Source: Narthecium ossifragum
Taxonomy: Eukaryota; Streptophyta; Magnoliopsida; Dioscoreales; Nartheciaceae
Assembly: GCA_963920575.1 (NCBI GenBank)
Contig: OY986963.1
Coordinates: 7,168,896-7,232,895, forward strand
Length of the DNA stretch: 64,000 nt
Reading direction: 5' to 3'
This document shows positions 32,943-42,684 of this stretch, in pieces (positions within the stretch are counted from its first letter, which is position 1; the number at the start of each line of letters is the position of its first letter). Made by a program: the position numbers and the translations under genes. The notes beneath the pieces were generated by a model, which searched no databases, had not been told where the DNA came from, and saw only the letters and a program-made list of their open reading frames with translations.

Positions 32943-35859
32943 CTACCGGGAATCAGATGTCCGCCCTGTAAGTCATTCAAGAACAGTAATTCAGGAATAA
33001 AAAGATTACAGAGCCTAGCTTTTGCAAATTGAAATTACAGTGAATATACTTACTGAGTAGAGGGCAGTTTCTTTTATCATGATTCACTCCGCGTTGCTTG
33101 CAAGAATTACAAAGCTTAGCTTTTGCAACTTGCTTCTCTAACATTGACTTCAAGAGCTTCCCACTCCCGTTAGGTCTTGCTATATCTGGTTCCTTGATAC
33201 ACAGCTCACTAGTAGCCACCCTTTGTCCGACACTTGAAGAAACTTGTGAAATTTCATCACTTTCCACAATTATTTCTTCATCCATGACTTTGTCTTTCCT
33301 TTTTTCTGCTTTCATCTTTTGAATTTGCTCTCTAATATCACGTAAACTGCTCATGGCGAATGAGAATGTCTCATTCTCATCAAGTGCATCATCAATAAGT
33401 TGATTGGCTACATAACTTAACTCAGACATTTTTGTCCTGCTAACAGAACAATCATCCACATTTTTCACCTTAACTGTGGCACTCCTTGTCCAACGGTGCA
33501 AAATATACTCCCCAGGTAGCATCGTGTGGTTGAGATACTTCAGCATAGCTAACAAATGCCTACATGGAATGCCAAGGAACTCCAAAAGCTTACACGGGCA
33601 TTTTCCCATATTTGTTTCCTTACAAATAACAACCATTTTTTGGCTTTCTTTTCCTAATTCTTGGATGAGATATACCTTCTCACCCTCATCATCACTAGCA
33701 ACGAAGACGTTATGCATCAAGCTTGATACAACTTCTTCTTGGAACTTATAAAAGAGCTTTTTGGTATAAATTTGCGACATTTGTTTCTCCAAAGACCATG
33801 CAGTTTTCAGCTTTGGCTGATAATCAATGGTGTGATGCTCGTCCTCCAATGCATCTTGTCGCTGCTCTTCAAGACCATTAGTAAACCTTGCATAAAAGTC
33901 CAACATAGTATTCTTTTCAGTGGAGTATTTCTTTAAAAAACTGTTCAAGCTTTCATTCCTTTGGCTACTGTACATCCCCGCAAAGAAACAACTCTTCAAA
34001 TAAAGAGGGATCCATTGATTTCTTATTTCATACATACTGGCCAACCAATCATTGTCACTGAGACGATGTTCTGTTATAATGCTTGCCCAAGTTGCACAAA
34101 ACTCCTCATCAGTCTCGGTATTCCAAATTCATGAAGTTATTTTCTCAATGACTTCAATTTTATTTTCTATCCCTCCTAACTTCTCAGTCAACTTTTTGGT
34201 TATGTGCCAAATACAAAACCTATGACGAGCAAAGGGAAAAACCTATTCGAAGAAAGAGAGAGGGATTAGAGCAAAGAGGAACATGAAAGATTGAACTTGG
34301 CTAGTATGAGATCATAAAAAAGCAAAATGGCCATATGAATATGCTTTCTATAGGACACATACAAGATGATAGACGTATTGCTCCAATAATGCTTAATATA
34401 GAGGTATTCTTCCATTAAAAGAGAGAGGGATTGAACCTGTTGGATGGCAGCTCTCATTGCAGGATCTTGATCTGTTATAATTGTGATGGGATGTCTATCA
34501 CTTGCTTCAACCCAAGTCTTGAACAACCATATAAATGACTCCATGGTTTCATCCTTCATAAAACCACCTCCGAGAATCACTGTGTTGAAGTGGTTGTCTA
34601 TTCCAGAAAATGGTGCAAACACCATAGAATACTTGTTAGTGTTATATGTTGTATCAAATGCTAACACTTCCCCAATGTTTCTGCACTGCAATCTGGACTG
34701 CACATCCATCCAAAAACAATGTGTCAGCTTGCCCTCCGTACCACATAGAGTCTTGGAAAAAAACTCGACACTCTTTTTTAGCTTTCCTCTGAAAATTTCT
34801 AACAGCAACTCTGCATCATGCCCTCTAACCTCTTCCCTCATATCCATCTTCAAATTCCAAGCATCTCTCTTTGTGAAACCAATCTTGTCATGTCCTCCAG
34901 TCTCATTTCGTAGGATTCCCATTGTTTGTGAAATACGGATGTTCACTGGCTGGTGATCCTTAAAGAGCCTCTGCCTGGCTTCAACTATTTTTCGGCGATT
35001 TCTAAGGAAATGTCTCCTACTTGGGGTGCACAGATCATGATTATGTTCTTCCACAAACTTTCCCATAATATACTGTCTTGTAGCCATATCCAACTTAAAT
35101 CGCACCATAGCCTTACAATCAGTCTTTGCCCTGCCACATTTTCTGACCGTCGATCTATCTACCCACTTGCCATGCTTGTAACAAACCAAGATCCTTTGAC
35201 TCACCACTCTTTCATCAGTGCCCTTCACATTTTGATATTTTTTTGCATCTCTAGCAAAAGCAAATCCAGCAGCACATGCATATTTTGCATAGAAGCTTTC
35301 ACACTCATCCAATGTATTAAAAGTCATACCAATAGTTGGTATTAGTTTAGAATCCACCTTTGGCACACCCTTATAAACAGTGGCACTCTGACTGCTATCA
35401 TCAACCTCCCTTGAAACATGATCTGTTGTTTCACTGTCAACTTGGGAACTACAGCAAAAAGAATTAACAATGCATCAGATATAGTGGAAATAACTAATAA
35501 TGCAAGTTACATAGTTCTATTCAACTTGATGGGATATACATCCATGTATTAAAAATTGCATAGAGAATGAATTCCAAATTAGACAAATGAATGACGAATT
35601 CCAAATCAGACAAATGAATTCCATTCACAAGGAATGAACAACTAATGAACAGCTAATCAGACAAATAAATTCCATTCACAAGGAATTCAAGCTCACGTAA
35701 GAAATTTTTTTCCATTCACAAAGAATTTTTATGAATCAAACAAATGAATGACCAGCAAGGAATGAAGAACTAAAATCCAACATAGTATAAAAAAAGTGAT
35801 GAAAAATTAGCTAAAATTCCTGCTCTATCTCACCTCTTGAAGAGCTCTGGATCATCCAT
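32943..35859 (-). pseudogene. MULE-1 transposase (FAR1/MURA type), one internal stop
   Basis: Four exons in coding order: 35859-35834 (in the right TIR), 35448-34437, 34242-33054 and 32965-32943. Phases agree at every GT-AG junction, for about 749 codons. Domains: FAR1 DNA-binding region (MTFNTLDECESFYAKYACAAGF ... CKAMVRF ... FVEEHNHDL), MULE transposase core (VLAFDTTYNTNKY; IITDQDPAMRAAI; FARHRFCIWHI) and a SWIM-like zinc finger (CPCKLLEFLGIPCRHLL), then a Cys/His knuckle (CNSCKQRGVNHDKRNC). The DDE Asp residues in DTTYNTN and TDQDPAM are kept. One in-frame TGA (34129-34131) follows EKITS; CGA to TGA at a CpG is the likely origin. Otherwise it looks recently active. Confidence 0.9.
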
Positions 35860-36634
35860 GGAGAGAGGAGCGCGCTCTGGTCGGGGGCTGGCCGGCCGCG
35901 GGGGTTTCTGGGGGCGACGATGGTCGGTGGAGAAGCGGCGAGACGTCGGCAGCGGCTGTGGTCGAGGTTGGAGCAGCTGCGATGTGGAGATGGGTTTTGG
36001 GTTCACACCGAGATCGCAGGAGTAAGTTCGAGGGTGGGTGGACGGCGATCTGGCGACGGGCGATGGCGAAGCAAGAGGGAGAAGCCGAGGGCGGTAGTGG
36101 AAGCTCGAGGGGGGAAGCGGCGAGGTTGGAGGAGCCGACGGGCGGTAGTAGAAGCTCGAGGGGGGAAGCGGTGAGGTTGGAGGAGCCGAGGGTGGTAGTG
36201 GAAGCTCGAGGGCGGCGATGCGCTCGAGGCTCGAGGGGGGAAGGGGCAAGACGTCGGCGGCAGGGCGGGGCGGGACTATGGAGATCGGTGATGCCAAAGA
36301 AGGAGAGATCGAAGAGCGATGACGAAGCAAGAGGGAGAAGCCGAGGGCGGTAGTGGAAGCTCGAGGGGGGAAGCGGGGAGGTTGGAGGAGCCGACGGGCG
36401 GTAGTGGAAGCTCGAGGGCGGCGCCGCGCTCGAGGCTCGAGGGGGGAAGGGGGGATTCTCGCTGGCGGCCGGTGGAGATCAGTGATGGCGAAGAAGGGGA
36501 GATGATCGATGGCGGGGATCTGAGAAGGAGGCGCCGCGAGTAGGGAAGAAATGAAGGGAACTATCTCCCGATAGGAGATCCTGACCGTCCGATGGGAATG
36601 GACGGTCAGGATGAAGGTTCGGTATGGAGGAGTT
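35640..36634 (-). repeat. Right TIR of MULE-1, with transposase start exon
   Basis: Inverted copy of 29136-30020. The 26-bp start exon lies at 35834-35859. A GC-rich module (GAGGGGGGAAGCGG, GGTTGGAGGAGCCGA) is repeated about three times between 36080 and 36410, making this TIR longer than the left one. Confidence 0.88.
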
Positions 36635-36714
36635 AACGAACGGGTTCGGTGCTGAAAATTCTCCTATATGTATGTATGTATATCATATATATGTATGTAT
36701 ATATATCATTAATT

Positions 36715-36717
36715 TTA

Positions 36718-36779
<62 letters not shown>
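36715..36779. repeat. (TA)n tract between the two MULEs
   Basis: About 30 TA units directly abut the left TIR of the next MULE. MULEs often target AT-rich DNA. Confidence 0.95.
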
Positions 36780-36782
<3 letters not shown>

Positions 36783-37439
36783 TTGGACTAGACACCACTT
36801 GAGTATTCTTTGTTAAAAGAATACCCCAGTTTTTAACCCTAGACTTGTCTCGAGATATGGTTATATGATATTAAACCTAAAACCCTTAAACCACCTGGAT
36901 TTAAAAACCAAAATTAAAATAAAAACAAAAATAAGAAAATAGAATGTTTGCATTAGGGTACTCGTAGGCAACTTTCTTATCTCTCCGGCTCTGGCGACCG
37001 TGTGATCTACGTAGTTATCTCTCCGCTCTGGCTCAGGCGACTGCGACGGCGAAGGTGACAGACTCTGGCTATCGCCCTCCATCGTAGCGTCACGCCATCG
37101 CATAGTTATGCTCTGTAGAAGACCAGCGTCTTCCAGTAGCCAGAGTCGGTGGCCCTGTTTGTTCTCATGCCAGTCGGGTACTTCTATCTCTGACAACAAA
37201 GAAGTACCACTATTTTCTCTCATCTTTGCTTTACCTTCGATCAGAAATACTAATAGTTAGGCTAGATGTCTTTTAGTACTTCAGATCGGAGATGGATTTT
37301 CTTATATGGAGAAGATTGGGTTTCATGGAAAGAGATGGGTTTTGTGTGTTTGTGTGTTTACACTGATGATGTTCTTGTCATCTTATGGCAACTAGCTATT
37401 AGCTATACCTTCCTTACGGTGGGTTTCAACTTTTTTTTG

Positions 37440-40049
37440 GATCAGATTTCGAGGATCAGAGTCCAGATGACTCCCGTTTGGTGGTTACAGCATCCCAGCT
37501 CTCCCGGCCAGAGTGATATAGCCCCAGAGTATATATCCGGAGCTCGTGGAGATCCGTGATGCGGTTGGTACCGAGCACGTGACTGAGAGCTGGACAGCGT
37601 CAGCAGATCGCAGGTTGTGCTTCGTTAGCAGTGTTGCAGATCCGGCAGATCTATTGCAGCCTCCCTTACTGTGTCAGAGTGGGAGCGGAAGCACACCTTG
37701 GCGGACGTCATCACCAGATTGCAGGAGGCAGCTGAGAGGAGCATCTTCCCTTGCTGGAGTTTGCCTAGTGCAGCGATCATCAGTCCAGGTTTATGTGGTG
37801 CCATTTGAGATGTAGTAGGGTAGTTCGTGCCGTTCCTCCGCTTGCTCAACCGAGTTTGGTCGAGGCAACCGTCAGAGAGATTAGCACAGAGCAGACGAGA
37901 GAGCTATTCAGATCAGAGGCGATGATCTGTGGAGTTCTCAGTTCCTGGCAGAGTGTTCCTGAAGGTTCCTTCGCGCAGAGGATCAGCCGGAGTTGGCAGA
38001 GAGCAGAGGCCAGATGAGGTGGAGGCCGAGGCAGCCTTACTCCGAGAGTCTGCACCAGACCCATGACGGCGTGGAGCGATGATGACATCGAGCCTGTAGA
38101 GATTCCTGACGGCTTTGGCAGTCAGTTGACAGTACTCCAGAGGTGGAGTAGCAGATCCAGAGTTGCACGAGGACATCCTACGTGAGGTTCACTCCTCTCC
38201 TGTTGCTGTTCATTGAGGAGGCATGGAGATACATCGTGGGTTTCATCATCAGCTGGTTGGCACCAAGTCCAGAGACCTGATGCAGCGGTCAGGTTCAGGA
38301 TCAGGTGCAGAGATCAGACTCAGGACCAAATTCAGAGGTCAGGTCAGCACATACCATGTGAGATGAGTATGTGTGCCACCTAGCAGTCCACATGTCAGAG
38401 AGGTGATCAGATGGCGTGATGCTTCAGCTTCCATCACTTCAGGTCATGATTCCAGGATCATAGACTTGAGTCCAGTACAACTCTTAGGAGCCGATGATCA
38501 CAGCGTTGACTTCCAGCACAGCAGCTCGCGGTACAGATGGACAGACGGTCAGAGAGGACCATTCAGATCCATGGTGACGTGCTTAGAGCACGTATTGATG
38601 ATGCAGATGTCAGACAGCGAGAGCACATCCTCATGGCGGAGTTTGCCTACTTCCGCAGTTGACGGCTCAGCACCGGCGTTGCACCTTTTGAGGTAGAGAG
38701 GTCAGTGCAGATCAGGTCAGAGGTGACAACCGTTAGAGTTCGCAGTTGGCGACAGAGGGTTTGCTTACAGATCAGCTTTAGTTACGCAACCGTCAGTTGC
38801 GTGTCCTTCCGCCACATGTTCAGTGTTGAGGAAGTCCAGCCAGTATCCGTCCCACATGATCAGACACGACGACATCATAGTCGAGGAGGACGTCGCCTAC
38901 ATAGAGCAGCTAGTGCAAATTGTGGGCAGACGAGAGCAGATGCTGAGATGCAGATCGGTACCGTTGGTGATGATCAGATAGAGGCATGGCAGTGCAGAGG
39001 GCTTGACGTGAGACTAGGGGTGAGCAGAACCGAACCGAACCCGAAGAACCGAACCGAACCGAATTAGTTCGGTCCATTCGGTTCGGTTTTTTCGGTTCGG
39101 TTCGGTTCGGTTCTTTGCATGTATGAAAAGTTCGGGTTCGGTTCGGGTTCGGTTCTTTAAAAAAAAATTCGGTTCGGTTCGGGTCAGAACCGAAAAACCG
39201 AACTTTTTATACTGATTTATGGTCTAAGTCTCAGCCGGTCTAACTAACTCCAATTGTCCATATTGCCATATTGGCTAACCCGGTCAGCAGTCAGCCACCC
39301 TCCCTCCCCTATTCTATGCGTTCAAGCACCCGAATACCCGATCCCTGGGAACCCATCGACCATCGCCTCCATCGAACCCGGCGACCCACCCCGCACCCGA
39401 TCCCCGCTGCCCACGGCGAGCTCACCCCATTCCGACCTCGCCTCGCCGCCGAACCGGACGACCTCCCTCTCCCTCGGAGCTCCGACGCCGTCCCAAGCTC
39501 GACCTCCAAGATCCTCATCGCCTCCATCGAACCCGGCGACCCACCCCGCACCCGATCCCCGCTGCCCACAGCGAGCTCACCCCATTCCAACCTCGCCTCG
39601 CCGCCGAACCGGTCGACCTCCCTCTCCCTCGGAGCTCCGACACCGTCCCAAGCTCGACCTCCAATATCCTCATCGCCTCCATCGAATCCAGCGACCCACC
39701 CCGCACCCGATCCCCGCAGCCCACGGCGAAAATTTCGGTTCGGTTCTGGAACCGAAATTTGTGGTTCGGTTCGGTTCTTTACCTAGTTCGGTTCGGTTCG
39801 GTTCGGTTCTCAAAAAACTGGACCGAAAAAAGTTCGGTTCTTCGGTTCTGGACCAAGAACCGAATCGAGAACCGAATGCTCACCCCTACGTGAGACCAAG
39901 AGTATTGCTTGTGCCGGTGGTTTCTCCGATTGTTCGGCCCAACAGGTAGTTTCCTTTGCGTGGGCGTTCGTGCCACTAGGACTAGTTTGTTCTTCTTTTC
40001 CGGCCCTACCCTTGAATTTCGGGACGAAATTTCTTTAAGGGTAATAGGT
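37440..40049 (+). mobile_element. Degraded gypsy internal region, integrase end and PPT
   Basis: The clearest blocks, over 38520-39000 on the plus strand, match the end of Ty3/gypsy pol: RSERTIQ (integrase, from QTDGQSERT), HLLMAEFAY, then DDIIVEEDVAYIEQ and VGRREQMLR (C-terminal SH3/chromo-type region). The frame is broken throughout. Just before the LTR is the polypurine-tract context TTCGGGACGAAATTTC, followed by TTTAAGGG. 37440-38500 has similar base composition but I cannot assign domains. No 5' LTR is present. Confidence 0.72.
39015..39888. mobile_element. Non-autonomous hAT element, 874 bp
   Basis: Perfect 12-bp TIRs TAGGGGTGAGCA / TGCTCACCCCTA are flanked by an exact 8-bp target duplication CGTGAGAC (39007-39014 and 39889-39896), which is the hAT signature. 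Subterminal regions are dense in GGTTC/GAACC repeats. The core is GC-rich with a roughly 150-bp direct duplication (around 39366-39520 and 39526-39680). It has no transposase. Confidence 0.93.
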
Positions 40050-42684
40050 TGTGAGGACCCGTACCTCCAACCTGGTCCGACCGCGTTAGGTCAAGGGTCT
40101 GGGTTTGTGGTTTGGCCCGGTTGGCCTTGGGATGCGATCGGTTGATCGCATCGCTGTTTTTGACCCCAATGGCATTTTGGTAAATATGCTCCCTGGTGGT
40201 CAGTTTCACACCTGCGTTGCACACATGGCCTTTGATTGATGTATGTGTTTGATTAGAACCTCTAGGGTGCGTCCGATCGGAAGATCGGAGCTCGATCGGG
40301 AGAGATCAAATCGGACGGCTGTGATGGATTCCAGCTTTCTATTTAAACCCTTTCTCTTTCTCTTTCTCTCCTTCTTTTCTTCTCCTGCATTCTTTCTTCT
40401 CTCTCTCCTGCGGCCAGCTGTGCTAGGGCATTCGGAGGCGTGGCTTCGAGGAGCGGATTCCGGCGATCGGAGTTGACGGATGCGTGGAGGAGCTGCCCTA
40501 TATCTTCAAGTAGATGTTTCTACCTCGATCTTTGGATCGGGTTCTCCTAGGATAGGTTTATTGTATTTTCGCTGTAGGAGTACTTATTAGAATGCTGTGT
40601 AGTTCTTTGTGCATGTGTTATAGATGCTTTGAAGTATTCCTACCTCGCGATTTCCGTATTCTAACGGCTGGTTTTCCGTATTATCGCCGTTTCGTCGGCT
40701 TTCGCCATTTTGACCTAGATAGGAGATTTATCCGTCAAAAATATGATTTCTTTGCACCGTTGGTTTCCCCATCATCTTTTATGCATGCTTGCAAAGTTTC
40801 AATGATTTTCAACTTGATTTGATCCGTGAAATCCAAGAAATTAGATTTCCGGCACTGTTCTGATGAACTGTGCCTAAGGCCCGACGGTCGATCGGTGGAT
40901 CGACCGTCAAGTGTTGATTCGCATTTTCTGGGCCTGACGGTCGATCGTCGGATCGACCGTCGCATCGATGTCAGGCTCTGTCGGGACGATGTCAGGCTCT
41001 GTCGGGATTTTGGCCTCCCACGGTCGATGGGTTGATCGACCGTGGGTCTTCTCTCTTTTCATCCCGCCTCACGGTCGACCGTCGGATCGACCGTCGCATC
41101 GTCCGTGAGGCTCTGTCTCATTTTTGGCTCCCCACGGTCGATGGGCGGATCGACCGTCGCCATGTGGTTTTCCTAGTTTTGGCCTCACGGTCGATCGGTG
41201 GATCGACCGTGACATCGTCCATAGCCTCACGGTCGATCGGAGGATCGACCGTGACATCGTCCGTGGGCCCTTGAATATGGTTTTCTGGCTTTTCTTGGAC
41301 GGTTTTGATAGGTGATTAGTATCTAAACATGTTGGGAAGCATGTATATGGATTTGATGAGGTTTTCAAAGGATTCCTATCGAGTTTGAGGATCGAATCGA
41401 GTATCTTCCTTTTTGACAAATCTATGGTTTCGTTTGCATTTAATACTTGGTCGTTTGTAGTTAAATGCTTATTTGTTTGCTTAACCATTAGCTAGCTATG
41501 AGTGCTAGCTAATGAGGAATTGTGGAACCTTAGCCTCTTGCCGGCGAGTGTCGAGGGCTACTGTATAAATGTGGCCAGTTATCTGCGGGGTAACTGTGGA
41601 ACCTTAGTCTGTCAGGTGCAAGAGTGCACTGAAGACTATTGTATATCTATGTTGAATGCTTTGCTCAGATGTTTGTTGGTTAGCATAGATATTCTATATT
41701 TGAGGCCTTAGCTATGCTTACCCTTTGGCTAGCTGTGAGCTATGCCTAGCCCCGTATGATTCATGACATCTTGTTGCATGCTTATATAGCGTTATCTGTG
41801 CCTGAGCATTGCATGCATCTTGTTTGCATTAGAGGCATCTGAGGTTAGGCGGGCGATGGGTTGATCGCCGATCCGAGGCTCTCGGGTAGCTCGGATCTAG
41901 CCACTAGGACCGCGGCTGGGTAGCCAGGATTAGGGTGTGATTGTATAATCAGATCTCATGTGTTGAGGATACACGCTAGTTAACTCTGATCATTGTTTGA
42001 GGTTTAGAGGTCGTGTTGGTCTCCCAAGGCCAAGTGCTAAGGATGGTTGCCGGTGCCCCTGACATGGTCCCCAGGCAGTGGTTTCCAGCTGGGTAAGGGT
42101 GATCCTACTGGTTCTGGTTCTCTGTTTCCTCCCAGCGTGTTTGGAGAATGTGTCCCAGCGTGGTCGGTTGAGAAGAGTAGGAGCCTTGGGGTAGTCGGCA
42201 GGGGTTTTGGAACCCCGTGGCATTCCTTAGACTTGTGCGGGGAGACAACACTGTTGTTGTTTTCCTTCCTTCAGTGTGCCGTAGAATAGAACCCTACTGA
42301 GCTTATCGTTCACTCCTACCCGGGCTGCGTTTGCAGGTGCAGGCGCCAGTTCTTCTTCAGTAGAGCTGGCGGATCAGCTTTGATGGCGCGACTACATCCA
42401 GAGGTGTTTGAGGTTGCTGGATGATCGACTGTTGTACTTTTGGCAGATTTGGTAAATTATGTACATTTTGAGGACTTTTGAGATTAATGTATAATATTCT
42501 TTCATTGGAAGATCTTGTAATAGTACAACTGATGTTATATGGATTGAATATCTGTTTACCTCTGGATTGTAAATTGTTTAAGTTTTTATATAATTCCGCT
42601 TTGTATCGCGCCACTTGGAGATGAATAGTGTAGGTTTCCCCTCACGCCTCGGCTCGGATGGGTTTTCTGGGTCGGGATGTGACA
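40050..42684 (+). mobile_element. Gypsy family A LTR (copy A2), probably a 3' LTR
   Basis: It runs from TGTGAGGACCCG to GGGATGTGACA. Immediately 5' is a polypurine-tract context, so this was the 3' LTR of the gypsy remnant at 37440-40049. Its right flank GTGAG is not repeated at its left edge, as expected for a 3' LTR. The LTR contains a large CGGTCGATC/GATCGACCG palindrome cluster (40881-41263) and a two-unit repeat starting GTGGAACCTTAG (41521, 41597). Confidence 0.88.
40881..41263. repeat. Palindrome cluster, CGGTCGATC...GATCGACCG type
   Basis: Seven or more hairpin-forming units have conserved arms ACGGTCGATC and GATCGACCGT around different 3-5-base loops (GGTG, GTCG, GGA and others). 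They are spaced 40-80 bases apart. Some are followed by CATCGTCCGTG half-units. Confidence 0.9.

Larger units (their letters stand above)
29136..36634. mobile_element. Autonomous-type MULE (MULE-1), 7.5 kb, long TIRs
   Basis: Terminal inverted repeats of roughly 0.9-1 kb begin AACTCCTCCATACCGAACC. The left runs from 29136 to about 30020, the right from about 35640 to 36634. Each TIR contains an ATG and a 5' splice site (ATGGATGATCCAGAG, then AAGAG before GTGAGA). The right TIR reads into a FAR1/MURA-type transposase on the minus strand; the left reads into a GRF zinc-finger gene on the plus strand. I could not match a 9-bp target duplication (GCAAATTGC at the left, AACGAACGG at the right). 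Confidence 0.88.

Noticed and set aside
37266..37559. Copia/gypsy RT because of the VYTDDVLVIL string
   Set aside because: The YxDD-like string is isolated and none of the neighbouring RT blocks is present. It may be chance within the degraded gypsy region.
39254..39949. Pro/Ser-rich 231-aa protein
   Set aside because: It spans the hAT core and its end. The composition follows from the GC-rich direct repeat, and opposite-strand frames are equally open.
40881..41263. Regularly spaced palindromic repeats resembling a CRISPR array
   Set aside because: Units are palindromes with short loops and unequal spacing inside a plant LTR. There are no unique equal-length spacers and no cas genes.
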